Origin: Jeotgalibacillus terrae
Lineage (GTDB): Bacteria; Bacillota; Bacilli; Bacillales; Jeotgalibacillaceae
DNA length: 64,000 nucleotides
Assembly (NCBI RefSeq): GCF_016908195.1
Contig: NZ_JAFBDK010000016.1
Span: forward strand, 26,335 to 90,334
Direction of reading: 5' to 3'
Position numbers and translations under genes: made by a program. This document shows positions 35,995 through 45,118 of the stretch, piece by piece. Position 1 is the first letter of the stretch, and every line of letters starts with the position of its first letter. The notes beneath the pieces are model-generated. The model ran no database searches. It was not told the origin of the DNA and saw nothing but the letters and a program-made list of their open reading frames with translations.

Positions 35995-36966
35995 ATGAGC
36001 GATTTATTCACAGGATTAAAAGAAAAATTAACTGGTAAAGAACGCCGTATCGTATTCCCTGAAGGATCAGATGAGCGTATTTTAAGAGCGGCAAGCCGTC
36101 TTGCTGCAGAGAATATTTTAACACCGATTCTTGTCGGTAATCCGAATGCCATTGCAGAAAAAGCAAATGAATCAAATGTGATTTTAGACGGATGTGACAT
36201 TGTCGACCCGTCAACTTACCCTGAATTTGATGAACTTGTTTCTTCATTCGTTGAACGCCGTAAAGGAAAAGCGACAGCCGATCAGGCACGTGAAATTCTT
36301 TTAGATGAGAATTACTTCGGCACGATGCTTGTGTACACGAACCGTGCTGACGGACTAGTAAGTGGAGCGGCACACTCAACTGCTGACACAGTGCGCCCGG
36401 CATTGCAGATTATCAAGACAAAAGAAGGCGTGAAGAAGACTTCAGGCGTATTCATCATGGTACGTGACGATGAGAAATACGTATTTGCAGATTGCGCGAT
36501 CAATATCTCACCAGACAGCAATGACCTTGCTGAAATCGCGCTCGAGAGTGCAAAGACTGCTGAGATGTTCGATGTGGACCCACGTGTTGCGATGTTAAGC
36601 TTCTCAACGAAAGGTTCAGCAAAATCTCCGGAAACTGAAAAAGTAACGGACGCAATCAAGGTTGCAAAAGAAGCGAACCCTGAACTGACATTAGACGGTG
36701 AATTCCAGTTTGATGCAGCATTTGTTCCTTCTGTAGCGAAAAGTAAAGCGCCTGATTCTGAGATCCAGGGCGATGCAAATGTATTTGTATTCCCAAGTCT
36801 TGAAGCAGGAAACATTGGCTACAAAATTGCACAGCGCCTTGGCGGATTTGAAGCAGTAGGTCCGATCCTGCAAGGTCTGAATGCACCGGTGAATGACCTT
36901 TCACGCGGATGTAATGAAGAAGATGTGTACAAGCTTGCATTAATTACAGCAGGCCAGTCACTATAA
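35995..36966 (+). CDS. pta: phosphate acetyltransferase
   Basis: A 323-residue enzyme that converts acetyl-CoA and phosphate to acetyl phosphate, the first step of overflow acetate production. The sequence is the single-domain PTA_PTB form, with RIVFPEGSDERILRAA at the N-terminus, SGAAHSTADTVRPALQIIK in the centre and PVNDLSRGC near the end. GGAGGATG lies 8 bp before the ATG. The promoter carries a cre site in an activating position, which fits carbon overflow under glucose. Confidence 0.96.
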   Translation: MSDLFTGLKEKLTGKERRIVFPEGSDERILRAASRLAAENILTPILVGNPNAIAEKANESNVILDGCDIVDPSTYPEFDELVSSFVERRKGKATADQAREILLDENYFGTMLVYTNRADGLVSGAAHSTADTVRPALQIIKTKEGVKKTSGVFIMVRDDEKYVFADCAINISPDSNDLAEIALESAKTAEMFDVDPRVAMLSFSTKGSAKSPETEKVTDAIKVAKEANPELTLDGEFQFDAAFVPSVAKSKAPDSEIQGDANVFVFPSLEAGNIGYKIAQRLGGFEAVGPILQGLNAPVNDLSRGCNEEDVYKLALITAGQSL

Positions 36967-36972
36967 GATCAT

Positions 36973-37010
36973 AAATCCCCCGTCTGAGCAATCAGGCGGG
37001 GGATTCTTTT
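36973..37010 (+). terminator. terminator of pta
   Basis: AATCCCCCGTCTGA / TCAGGCGGGGGATT stem-loop with a TTTT tail. Confidence 0.92.
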
Positions 37011-37016
37011 GCGGCT

Positions 37017-37090
37017 GTGGTCGTATAGTGGCCGGTAATGGTCGCGTCTTTCTCTGTTATGGTCTGATACACCCGGGTTTGTGGTCATAT
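37017..37090. repeat. 21-bp-period degenerate array A3 (GGTC core)
   Basis: GGTC begins at 37019, 37040, 37061 and 37083, with spacings 21, 21 and 22 bp, mostly within TGGTCGYRT-like words. This is the reverse complement of the core in array A2. It lies between the pta terminator and the terminator of the iron ABC genes, in a convergent gap. Confidence 0.8.
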
Positions 37091-37122
37091 CACAAGAATT
37101 GACCGTCTCAACAGCAACGCCA

Positions 37123-37154
37123 CAAAAAAGCAGCGAAGACTTAGTCTCCGCTGC
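37123..37154 (-). terminator. terminator of the fbpBC unit
   Basis: GCAGCGAAGAC / GTCTCCGCTGC stem; a T run follows on the minus strand. Confidence 0.9.
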
Positions 37155-37162
37155 CAACCATC

Positions 37163-37876
37163 CTATTTCATCTCAACCAGCTGAAGCTCCGGCTGCTCTT
37201 TTTTTGTTGTACAGATCGATTCCCAGTCGTGTGCTGCACCGTCGCGCATTGTGACAATACGGTCTGCAATTGCTTTTGAATCCTCCAGATCATGTGAAAC
37301 GAAGATAGATGTGATACCTGTCTTCTTAATAATCTCTCTCAGCTCACTGCGGATCTTAATCTGCAGGCCTGCGTCAAGATTACTGAAAGGCTCATCAAGC
37401 AATAGAAGTGACGGTTTAGGTGCAAGGGCGCGTGCGAGCGCGATACGCTGCTGCTGTCCACCACTTAATTCATGGGGGTAACGCTTGCCGTAGGCTGTCA
37501 TATTCACAAGCTCAAGCACTTCATCAGCACGCTGCTTTCGTTCGCTGCGGCTGAACTTTTTTAAGCCGAATTGAATATTTTCGAGTACAGTCATATGTGG
37601 AAACAGGGCATAATCCTGGAACACCATGCCGATACCGCGTTTTTCAGGAAGGACAAAACGTCGGTCATCAGTCATCACTGCACCATCAATTGAAATTTTC
37701 CCTTTAGAAGGGACTTCAAGTCCGCAAAGCAGGCGCAGGACTGTACTTTTACCGCTGCCGCTGTCACCCTGGATCGAAATAATTTCACCCTGTTCAATTT
37801 CTAAATGAAAATGGTTAATTGTATTTGTTTTCGTCTTTCCATAACAAAAGCACAGATCTTTGATTTCTACGAACAT
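37163..37876 (-). CDS. fbpC: ferric iron ABC transporter, ATP-binding protein
   Basis: A 237-residue ATPase with Walker A (GDSGSGKST), Q-loop (MVFQDYALFPHM), signature (LSGGQQQR), Walker B (LLLLDEPF) and H-loop (FVSHDLED). It lacks the C-terminal TOBE extension seen in classical FbpC, so it is on the short side. The ATG at 37876 is chosen over a TTG at 37882. It lies directly after the permease gene, and a Fur box precedes the two-gene unit. Confidence 0.87.
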   Translation of the reverse strand: MFVEIKDLCFCYGKTKTNTINHFHLEIEQGEIISIQGDSGSGKSTVLRLLCGLEVPSKGKISIDGAVMTDDRRFVLPEKRGIGMVFQDYALFPHMTVLENIQFGLKKFSRSERKQRADEVLELVNMTAYGKRYPHELSGGQQQRIALARALAPKPSLLLLDEPFSNLDAGLQIKIRSELREIIKKTGITSIFVSHDLEDSKAIADRIVTMRDGAAHDWESICTTKKEQPELQLVEMK

Positions 37877-37878
37877 AA

Positions 37879-39528
37879 TCAATTCGGCTCCTTTTCTAAA
37901 ACTTGATGGAAGATGTAGATCGCAATACCGCTGATGACAACAATCAATATAGAAGCAAGGGATGCTTCATGAATCTGCTCATCACTTGCGTACTGGTAAG
38001 CTTTAGTGGCTAAAGTGTCAAAGTTAAATGGCCGTAAAATCAGGGTTAACGGTAGTTCTTTCAAAATATCAATAAAGACCAGGATAAAGCCGCTGATCAG
38101 CGGAACTTTTATCATACGCAGGTCTACTTTAAAAAATGTCTTTGTCAGATTCAGGCCTAACATCCTTGATGCTTCAGTGTATTTATTTCCGATTTTATCA
38201 AATCCTGCTTCAACCGAATTATATCCAATCGCAAGGAAACGGATGATATACGCTGAAATCAGGATGAATAAGCTCGTACTCAGGAACAAAGAAGGTTCCA
38301 TACCAACTGCTTCATAAAAAGCAAACAGCCATTTATCAAGATCAATGAAAATCGTGCTGATCCCGACTGCAATCACGGCTCCAGGTATCGAGTAGCCTAG
38401 AATCGTAACCCGCGCTGCTGACTTTGAAATAAAGCTCTGATGCATTCTGGCAAAGTTTGCGATAATCACCGCAAATACCATCACAAGCGCTGCCCCGATA
38501 AAGGAGACAAGCACTGAGTTCATAATTAAAGAAGTAAACTCCGGCGATGCAATCTTTTCAAAAGTCAGGAACATCCAGTCAATCATCTGGATGAATGGGA
38601 TCATAAAAGCAAGCATGAAAATAAGTAAGCAGTAGCCGAATGCAATCCAGGCTTTAGACCCTTTCAGCTTAATCGGTTTCAGCGGTCTGGACTTCGCCGT
38701 TGTAGAACTGTATTTTTTCCGTCCGCGCATCACTTTTTCAAGAATCAGGATCGCAAACACGATAAACATCAGTGTAGCAGCAAGCTTGATCGCTGAATTA
38801 AGGTCATTCATGCCAAACCAGGTCTGGAAAATGGCTGTACTGAATGTCGGGACTCCGAAATATTGGACGAGTCCGTAATCATTTAAAACTTCAAGCAGTA
38901 CAAGACTGACACCGCCTACGATCGCACCGCGGGAAATTGGAAGAACAACTTTGAAGTAAATCTCCCATGAATTCCGGCCGAGCAGACGGGCATTTTCAAC
39001 GAGTGATGCTGACTGATGCGCTAAAAACGCACGCGTAATCGTATATACATAAGGAAATAGAAACATTGTAAAGATAAACACTGCACCAGGCAGGTTAAGA
39101 ATATTGAAATACGACTGGTTCACTGTCATATCCCAGTTATTTCTGAGTGTCGTCTGGATCACACCTGTATAATCGAGGATGCCGTTATACGTATATCCTG
39201 CGATAAAAGGCGGGATCGCGAGCGGTAAAATCAGCGCCCATTTAAAAAATTTCTTCATCGGAAAGTCATAGGCTGATACGAGCCATGCAAGGCTGGTACC
39301 GACTAAGGTTGCGAACAATCCGGTAAAGAGCATAATCAGACCCGTGTTTTTCAACAGGTCAGGCAGAATGAATTCCTGGATATGCGCCCAGTTTTCTGCT
39401 TTTTCAGTAAAAAAGTTAATTAATATTGTTAAGTTTGGAAGCAAAATCAGAATAACGATGATTAAGCTTAAGAGTGACCAGATATTCAGATAACCTGGTA
39501 TTTTTCGAAACACCTTCAAGCTGGACAC
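37879..39528 (-). CDS. fbpB: ferric iron ABC transporter, permease
   Basis: A 549-residue double permease with about twelve membrane helices in two homologous halves, each with an EAA-type cytosolic loop (ARLLGRNSWEIYFKVVLP near 195-215; ASRMLGLNLTKTFFKVDL near 460-480). This fused form is normal for the FbpB/FutB iron permeases. The start is GTG at 39528 behind AAGGAC. A Fur box 54 bp upstream suggests a promoter of its own, in addition to read-through from fbpA. Confidence 0.9.
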   Translation of the reverse strand: MSSLKVFRKIPGYLNIWSLLSLIIVILILLPNLTILINFFTEKAENWAHIQEFILPDLLKNTGLIMLFTGLFATLVGTSLAWLVSAYDFPMKKFFKWALILPLAIPPFIAGYTYNGILDYTGVIQTTLRNNWDMTVNQSYFNILNLPGAVFIFTMFLFPYVYTITRAFLAHQSASLVENARLLGRNSWEIYFKVVLPISRGAIVGGVSLVLLEVLNDYGLVQYFGVPTFSTAIFQTWFGMNDLNSAIKLAATLMFIVFAILILEKVMRGRKKYSSTTAKSRPLKPIKLKGSKAWIAFGYCLLIFMLAFMIPFIQMIDWMFLTFEKIASPEFTSLIMNSVLVSFIGAALVMVFAVIIANFARMHQSFISKSAARVTILGYSIPGAVIAVGISTIFIDLDKWLFAFYEAVGMEPSLFLSTSLFILISAYIIRFLAIGYNSVEAGFDKIGNKYTEASRMLGLNLTKTFFKVDLRMIKVPLISGFILVFIDILKELPLTLILRPFNFDTLATKAYQYASDEQIHEASLASILIVVISGIAIYIFHQVLEKEPN

Positions 39529-39581
39529 GTCCTTAACATCTGCAATTCAATGTACAAACAAAAAGCTTGCAATCGTTCCCT

Positions 39582-39600
39582 GATAATGATAACAGTTCTC
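39582..39600 (-). promoter_or_regulatory. Fur box upstream of fbpB
   Basis: GATAATGATAACAGTTCTC matches the classical 19-bp Fur box at 15 positions. It indicates iron repression of the fbpBC unit. Confidence 0.65.
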
Positions 39601-39739
39601 ATTTGATTTGTATAGTTGAAAACGCTTATTTAGCAGGAATTACCGCAGGAAAGGTTGCGTGGTGTGTCAAAAATCAGACAAATTGCGTGTGGGGGAGATG
39701 TGCGTTTAGCGGGGGTGGTGGTTAGCGAAAAAACGAAAA

Positions 39740-39878
39740 GGTGATTGAAAAAAGTGTGGAGGCGATAGATAAACCGCCAGAGATGACGTAAAAATCACGG
39801 GATCAGGCTTCAGCGGGTGAAAAATAAAAAGGTGAGTTAAATACGCAAAAAGGTGATGGATATCACGCAAAAGGTGAT
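39740..39878. repeat. 21-bp-period degenerate array A4 (GGTGAT core)
   Basis: GGTGAT-like words begin at 39740, 39761 and 39782 and again, after a phase jump, at 39831, 39852 and 39873; every interval within a block is 21 bp. A-rich tracts alternate with the core. It lies between fbpA and fbpB, just past the fbpA terminator. Its reverse complement (TATCACCTTTT) resembles the core of array A1. Confidence 0.78.
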
Positions 39879-39879
39879 A

Positions 39880-39916
39880 CAAAAAAGCTGCATCACCTGA
39901 AACAGGCGACACAGCT
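39880..39916 (-). terminator. terminator of fbpA
   Basis: On the minus strand a 14-bp stem (AGCTGTGTCGCCTG / CAGGTGATGCAGCT, with G-U pairs) precedes TTTTTT. It separates fbpA from fbpBC. Confidence 0.82.
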
Positions 39917-39925
39917 CTCATCATA

Positions 39926-41014
39926 TTATTTCCAGCCGACTTCATTCATAATCTGAAGGGCACGTGCATTGTTTTCACCAAGTTCAGTCAGGTTAATATC
40001 CTGCTCTTTGAACTCGCCCCAGCTTTGAAGAAGTTCTGAAGCTTCTATATTAGCGTTTGCAGGGTATTCATAGTTTGCCTCAGAAAATTCTGCCTGAGCT
40101 TCTTCAGAAGAAAGGAACTCAATGAATTTCTGAGCGTTTTCTGTATTTTTGCTGCTTGCCGTTACGCCGGCACCACTGATGTTAACGTGTGTACCAGTTG
40201 TATCCTGGTTAGGGAATACAATTTCAAGACCTTCAGCAACTTTCACTTCTTCTTCATCTTCAGAATTCAGCATCTGTCCAAGGTAGTAAGTGTTCATGAC
40301 AGCGACATCACCTTCACCTGCAGCAATTCCTTTTGCCTGATCACGGTCTCCGCCTTCAGGATCGCGAGCCATGTTGTTCACAATTCCCTGAGACCATTCT
40401 TTTGCAGCTTCTTCGCCTTCAAGTGCGATCATTGACGCAACCAGTGACTGGTTATAGATGTTTTCAGAAGAACGGATCAGCACTCTGCCAGCCATATTTT
40501 CTTCCGTTAATGACTCATACGTCTGGATTTCTTCAGCATCAACTTTTGCCGGATCATACACGATGACACGTGCACGCTTTGTCAGTCCGTACCACTGGTT
40601 GTCAGTGTCACGAAGGTTTTCGGGAATGTTTTCGTTTAAAGTATCGCTTTCAATTGACTGAAGTAGTCCAAGATCTTTCGCGCGGTGTAGACGTCCTGCA
40701 TCAGCAGTCATGAATACGTCAGCTTCTGAGGCAACGCCTTCACGCTCAAGACGTGCGATTAACTCATCATCTTTACCCTGGATAACGTTGACTTCAATAC
40801 CTGTTTCTTCTGTAAATTGATCATATAATGCCTGGTCCGTTTCATAATGACGTCCCGTATAAAGGTTAACTTCCCCAGCTGATTCCTCAGTAGCTGCTGA
40901 ATCGTCTGAAGAATCGTTTTCTTCAGTTGTTGTTTCCTCGTCACCTGAGTTACCGCAAGCTGTTAAGATTGCAAGGATCAGAGCCAAACCAAATAAGTAC
41001 CATGCCTTTTTCAT
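39926..41014 (-). CDS. fbpA: ferric iron ABC transporter, substrate-binding lipoprotein
   Basis: A 362-residue extracellular iron-binding protein anchored at the lipobox cysteine in AILTACGNS. An acidic Ser/Thr/Glu linker follows, and then a family-1 iron-binding fold of the FbpA/FutA type (EVNLYTGRHYETDQALYDQF, KRARVIVYDP, GVTASSKNTENAQKF). ATG 41014 is preferred over an upstream GTG because AAGGAG lies 8 bp before it. Two Fur boxes precede the gene. It has its own terminator, so the binding protein can be made in excess of the permease. Confidence 0.92.
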   Translation of the reverse strand: MKKAWYLFGLALILAILTACGNSGDEETTTEENDSSDDSAATEESAGEVNLYTGRHYETDQALYDQFTEETGIEVNVIQGKDDELIARLEREGVASEADVFMTADAGRLHRAKDLGLLQSIESDTLNENIPENLRDTDNQWYGLTKRARVIVYDPAKVDAEEIQTYESLTEENMAGRVLIRSSENIYNQSLVASMIALEGEEAAKEWSQGIVNNMARDPEGGDRDQAKGIAAGEGDVAVMNTYYLGQMLNSEDEEEVKVAEGLEIVFPNQDTTGTHVNISGAGVTASSKNTENAQKFIEFLSSEEAQAEFSEANYEYPANANIEASELLQSWGEFKEQDINLTELGENNARALQIMNEVGWK

Positions 41015-41042
41015 GATGTACACTCCTTCTGAGTAGAATTAA

Positions 41043-41090
41043 TTGAAAATGATTATCAACACTATTTAAATTATAATGATAATCATTCTC
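41043..41090 (-). promoter_or_regulatory. two Fur boxes upstream of fbpA
   Basis: TTGAAAATGATTATCAA (41043-41059) and ATAATGATAATCATTCTC (41073-41090) both fit the inverted TGATAATNATTATCA core. The arrangement predicts strong iron repression. Confidence 0.85.
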
Positions 41091-41183
41091 ACGTCAATAG
41101 GTTTTTAAGATAAGTTTGAACATTTGCGTGTTTTTTGTATGATATAATTTTTTCAGCCAGTAACAAGAGGAGAATCAGAAACA

Positions 41184-42026
41184 ATGGAAGATCAGGGATT
41201 AACTTTATTAAAACAGCCGGTATGGAGAATCATCGACCAGTCGAGTATGGGCCCGTCATTTGAAGCGCTGCAGTCATTTGCGATGGACGATACGCTCTGT
41301 GCATCTTCAGGAAGCGGGGAAGCGCCTGCAACGGCCAGGTCCTGGGTGCATCACCGCACGATTGTACTTGGGACACAGGACGCCCGCACACCGCATTTAG
41401 AAAAAGGACTGGCACTTCTTGAAGAAGAAGGCTGGCGCTATATCGTCCGCAACTCAGGCGGTCTGGCAGTGGTGCTTGATGAAGGTGTATTAAATATTTC
41501 ACTTGTGTTTTCCGAAAAGGATAAAGGAATCGATATTAACAGTGGATATGATGCGATGTTCGCACTTGTAAAAGAAATGTTCGCTGACTTCGGCCAGGAA
41601 ATTGAAGCGCGTGAAATCGTTCACTCCTACTGCCCGGGAAGCTATGATCTCAGCATTGGCGGCAGAAAATTCGCCGGCATCTCCCAGCGGCGCCTGCGCG
41701 GCGGGATTGCAGTACAGATCTACCTATGTATGAACGGCAGTGGGTCAGAGCGTGCGGCACTTCTAAAACGTTTCTATGATCTGGCGGTTCAGGGGGAGGA
41801 AACGAAATTCAGCTATCCTGATATCCATCCTGAAGACATGGCCTCGTTGTCAGAACTCTTCGGATCTGAACTGACTGTTCAGGATGGTATGCTGCGCTTT
41901 CTAAACTCGTTAAAGGAAGTGAGCGGCGAACTCGTCGCAGGTTCATTGAATGGGCAGGAGCTTGATCTGTATGCAGGCTATTATGACCGTGTTGTGAAAC
42001 GGAATGAAAGTGTGCTTGGAAAATAG
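41184..42026 (+). CDS. lipL: octanoyl-[GcvH]:protein N-octanoyltransferase LipL
   Basis: A 280-residue amidotransferase of the biotin/lipoate ligase fold that moves octanoyl groups from GcvH to the E2 subunits during lipoate assembly. The active cysteine lies in [32 protein letters not shown] is the substrate-binding motif. The length is typical of LipL (ywfL). In B. subtilis it follows pta closely; here the iron transport genes lie between. Confidence 0.92.
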   Translation: MEDQGLTLLKQPVWRIIDQSSMGPSFEALQSFAMDDTLCASSGSGEAPATARSWVHHRTIVLGTQDARTPHLEKGLALLEEEGWRYIVRNSGGLAVVLDEGVLNISLVFSEKDKGIDINSGYDAMFALVKEMFADFGQEIEAREIVHSYCPGSYDLSIGGRKFAGISQRRLRGGIAVQIYLCMNGSGSERAALLKRFYDLAVQGEETKFSYPDIHPEDMASLSELFGSELTVQDGMLRFLNSLKEVSGELVAGSLNGQELDLYAGYYDRVVKRNESVLGK

Positions 42027-42030
42027 CAAT

Positions 42031-42066
42031 GAAGGGAAAGTCTGCAGAGGCAGCCTTTCCCTTTTT
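42031..42066 (+). terminator. terminator of lipL
   Basis: GGGAAAGTCTGC / GGCAGCCTTTCCC stem-loop with a T5 tail. Confidence 0.88.
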
Positions 42067-42119
42067 AAGTGATGTGCCTGGGGCCGGTTCGGCTTATTGT
42101 GAGTAGTTTCTTATGTCAT

Positions 42120-42803
42120 TTAGTGTTCCGCCACCTTCTCCAAATTCCCATTCCGGTCCATCTTAAAAGTATTCGGCTGTGCTTCTTCATTGAACAAAAC
42201 AAGTTTTCGCGCGCGGTTCATGATCTGCATGAGCGTGTCGTAATCTTCTTTCATGGCAGACTCGCGCTCTTCCAGATACGCTACTTTCTTTTCAAGTACG
42301 CGGTATTTTTCCTGCCAGACTTTCACTTCTGATGAGAGCCTGTCAGATTGCAGCAGTGAGCCGTTCCGGTCGAGCTGCTGAAGATAGGCTATGACGGCGC
42401 TTAATGTTAATTCTGAGACACGCTTCACAGGTGCAGGCTGTGCAAAAGCAGGTGTGCTTTCTTCAGCAATCTCTTCATTAACAGCTGCTGGTTCTTCGTG
42501 CTCAAACCCTTCCGGAACAGAGAAATCAGGCTTGTATAATACCTTTTTCTTTCCTGAATGATCCTTGCCAAGCAGTCTGTTACGCTGCTTTCTTTGTTTT
42601 TTTGCAAGACTTAAAGCCTGTTCGAACTGACTGCGCACCACTGCATTCCATCTGAACCCGCACGCAGCAGATGTCCGGTCAAGTTTATCGCCGGCCTCTT
42701 CAAACGCATTGAGCTGTGTACTTCCTTCTCTGACGTGCCGAAGCACTGTATCTGCAAGCAGCAGATCATCCTCTTCCATCCACGCATCCTGACGATTTTT
42801 CAT
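42120..42803 (-). CDS. rsfA: RsfA-family prespore transcription factor
   Basis: A 227-residue regulator. The N-terminal 60 residues form a Myb/SANT-like DNA-binding domain (DAWMEEDDLLLADTVLRHVREGS, then ACGFRWNAVVR). A linker leads to a C-terminal coiled coil (about 160-205). B. subtilis RsfA fine-tunes the sigma-F regulon in the forespore. ATG 42803 is chosen over a GTG at 42812 that would overlap the ribosome site. It is transcribed away from the ywfO-like gene. Confidence 0.88.
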   Translation of the reverse strand: MKNRQDAWMEEDDLLLADTVLRHVREGSTQLNAFEEAGDKLDRTSAACGFRWNAVVRSQFEQALSLAKKQRKQRNRLLGKDHSGKKKVLYKPDFSVPEGFEHEEPAAVNEEIAEESTPAFAQPAPVKRVSELTLSAVIAYLQQLDRNGSLLQSDRLSSEVKVWQEKYRVLEKKVAYLEERESAMKEDYDTLMQIMNRARKLVLFNEEAQPNTFKMDRNGNLEKVAEH

Positions 42804-42948
42804 CCTTGTCACTCCAATCTTTGAATCTTTCTGCTATCATTTTCTCCCGGGGACAGAAGTTTTATACATCCGGTATGAAAAAAACGGAAAGTCCTATTGT
42901 TGAAATGATGCAGCAGAATCGGTAAAGTTTCACTAACAGCTTCTTTTT

Positions 42949-43090
42949 ATATAGCTCTGTCAAATTTGGCTGGTGATTTCCGCTTCAGGGGGAACGCTTT
43001 CCGCAGGGCGTGCGGTGAGCCTGCTGGAGTCGTCCCCCTTCCGCTCCAATCACCAGCTGTGCTAAAACAACATTGGGCATTAATATAGCT
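42949..43090 (-). repeat. R1 hairpin element, copy 4 (internally deleted, extended ends)
   Basis: The core is 42969-43057, bounded by GCTGGTGATT/AATCACCAGC. The apical arm (about 45 bp) is missing but the base stem GGGGG/CCCCC and GCAG/CTGC remain. Beyond the core both flanks match those of copy 5: TTTAGCACAG on one side and a TAGCTCTGT-like end on the other, giving about 140 bp in all. Confidence 0.82.
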
Positions 43091-43218
43091 TTTTAAAATA
43101 TATTTTTCGTCTCAAAAACTGAGACGCCGCCTTTTAAAAAAGGTTGAATTTTGTCAAGTCGTGAAGTGAAAAAATAACCCGTTATAATCATAGATAACGA
43201 AAGAGATGAGGGACAGAC

Positions 43219-44529
43219 ATGACGACGTATGCGCTTCAAAAACTGGCTGAGGAAAAAGTATTCAAAGATCCCGTCCACCGATACATACATGTGAGAGACC
43301 AGGTCATCTGGGATCTCGTCGGGACGCGTGAGTTCCAGCGTCTCAGAAGAATCCGTCAGCTCGGCACAACCTATTTAACCTTTCATGGGGCTGAACACAG
43401 CCGATTTAATCACTCGCTTGGTGTATATGAAATCATTCGCCGGATCGTAGATGACGTATTTGCATCCCGTCCGGAGTGGGATCACAGTGAACGTCTGCTG
43501 TGCCTGTGCGCAGCGCTGTTGCATGATCTTGGACATGGTCCTTTTTCACATTCATTTGAAAAAGTATTTGATCTCGATCATGAGCATTTCACGCAGGAAA
43601 TTATCCTAGGGCATACAGAGGTAAACCGCGTGCTGACAAAAGTGGCACCGGACTTTCCGCAAAAGGTGGCAGATGTGATTGCCAAAACATACGAAAACAA
43701 GCAGGTCATCAGCCTGATCTCAAGCCAGATTGATGCGGACCGTATGGATTATCTGCAGCGGGACGCCTATTTTACAGGCGTCAGCTATGGTCACTTTGAT
43801 ATGGAAAGAATCCTTCGCGTACTCAGACCGCTTGATGATCAGGTCGTCATCAAATCAAGTGGGATGCATGCGGTGGAAGATTATATTATGAGCCGCTATC
43901 AGATGTATTGGCAGGTCTATTTTCATCCGGTCACAAGAAGTTCAGAGGTGATTTTAACCAAGATTCTTCATCGGGCGAAGGAGCTCAGTGCGCAGGGCTA
44001 TCAGTTTGCCTATGAACCAAGGCACTTTAAGTCGATGTTCACAGGCAATGTGACACTGAAAGATTATCTGAACCTTGATGAATCCGTTGTGACTTACTAT
44101 TTTCAAATGTGGGAAGATGAGAAGGATCCGATATTAAGAGACCTGTGTGACCGTTTTATGCAGCGCAGGCTGTTCAAATATGTGGAATTCGATCCTTCGA
44201 AGGAATATAAAAAATTAAATCAGCTTGAACAGCTGTTTAAAGAGGCTGAGCTCGATCCGGACTATTATCTGGTGGTTGACTCATCATCTGATCTGCCGTA
44301 TGATTTCTACCGGCCTGGCGAAGAAGAAGAAAGAGTGCCAATCCATCTGTTAATGCCCGGCGGAGAAATAAAAGAACTTTCACGCCAATCTGAGATTGTA
44401 GACGCTATTTCAGGGAAAAGAAGAACAGACCATAAATTATATTATCCAAAAGACTGTCTGCTGGATGATTCATCTCATAAGGAAACAAAGCAGAAAATCC
44501 TCGGAATTCTCGGGGTAACAGAACGCTAA
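43219..44529 (+). CDS. ywfO: HD-domain nucleotide hydrolase (YwfO-like)
   Basis: A 436-residue cytosolic protein of the dGTPase-like HD superfamily. Metal-binding residues appear as H in FNHSLGVYE, HD in ALLHDLGHGPFSHSFE, and the downstream D in SSQIDADRMDYLQRDA. B. subtilis YwfO acts on (d)NTPs. The C-terminal 140 residues are family specific. It ends 15 bp before the ywgA-like gene, so the two form an operon. Confidence 0.9.
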   Translation: MTTYALQKLAEEKVFKDPVHRYIHVRDQVIWDLVGTREFQRLRRIRQLGTTYLTFHGAEHSRFNHSLGVYEIIRRIVDDVFASRPEWDHSERLLCLCAALLHDLGHGPFSHSFEKVFDLDHEHFTQEIILGHTEVNRVLTKVAPDFPQKVADVIAKTYENKQVISLISSQIDADRMDYLQRDAYFTGVSYGHFDMERILRVLRPLDDQVVIKSSGMHAVEDYIMSRYQMYWQVYFHPVTRSSEVILTKILHRAKELSAQGYQFAYEPRHFKSMFTGNVTLKDYLNLDESVVTYYFQMWEDEKDPILRDLCDRFMQRRLFKYVEFDPSKEYKKLNQLEQLFKEAELDPDYYLVVDSSSDLPYDFYRPGEEEERVPIHLLMPGGEIKELSRQSEIVDAISGKRRTDHKLYYPKDCLLDDSSHKETKQKILGILGVTER

Positions 44530-44544
44530 AAGGGGAGAAAGTCA

Positions 44545-45048
44545 ATGATGAAGGATCACGCCCGGCTCATGCAGGCATTTTCAGCAGTTGATGAAATTGT
44601 CGGCAGAAAGAAGCTGCAGAAGATCATTTTTATCGCCAAGAAACACAACTATGCTTTTCACGAAAAGTACCAATTCCACTTCTTCGGACCGTACTCCGAG
44701 GAACTGACACTCAGAGTGGAAGAGCTTTGCAATATGGGGTTTTTAAAAGAATTTAACGAGAAAAAAAGCGGTTATTACCAGTATCGCTACGAGATTACAG
44801 ATGAAGGAAGAGACTTTCTTGCTTCACAGACAGAAGCGCCGTCAGCAGAACTCGAACCATTCCTGACCGATCTCAATAAGCAATCCTCAAGATTTCTTGA
44901 ACTCGTCTCAACGATTCTGTACTTTGACACGTTAGAAGAGGCGGAATGTATTGAGAAAGTAAAGAAAGTGAAAGAAAAACAGAATTATACTGAAGAAGAA
45001 TTCCAGGAAGCTTTGTCATACATAGCGCATTTGAAGAATTTTTCGTAA
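44545..45048 (+). CDS. ywgA: YwgA family protein
   Basis: A 167-residue protein matching YwgA by sequence and position. An N-terminal winged-helix-like part (GRKKLQKIIFIAKKHNYAFHEKYQFHFFGPYSEEL) is followed by a helical C-terminal half. It resembles the small antitoxin/DNA-binding SocA-like fold seen in other YwgA relatives, but the function is not established. Start at 44545 or 44548 (two adjacent ATGs behind GGGGAGAAAG). Confidence 0.85.
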   Translation: MMKDHARLMQAFSAVDEIVGRKKLQKIIFIAKKHNYAFHEKYQFHFFGPYSEELTLRVEELCNMGFLKEFNEKKSGYYQYRYEITDEGRDFLASQTEAPSAELEPFLTDLNKQSSRFLELVSTILYFDTLEEAECIEKVKKVKEKQNYTEEEFQEALSYIAHLKNFS

Positions 45049-45052
45049 AAGT

Positions 45053-45083
45053 GAACCTCTCCGTTTTGGCGGAGGGGTTTTTG
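45053..45083 (+). terminator. terminator of the ywfO-ywgA unit
   Basis: AACCTCTCCG / GCGGAGGGGTT stem-loop with a T5 tail. Confidence 0.9.
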
Positions 45084-45118
45084 TTTTGTGGTGGGCTGGG
45101 ACTGCGCGTTGGTTGTTG

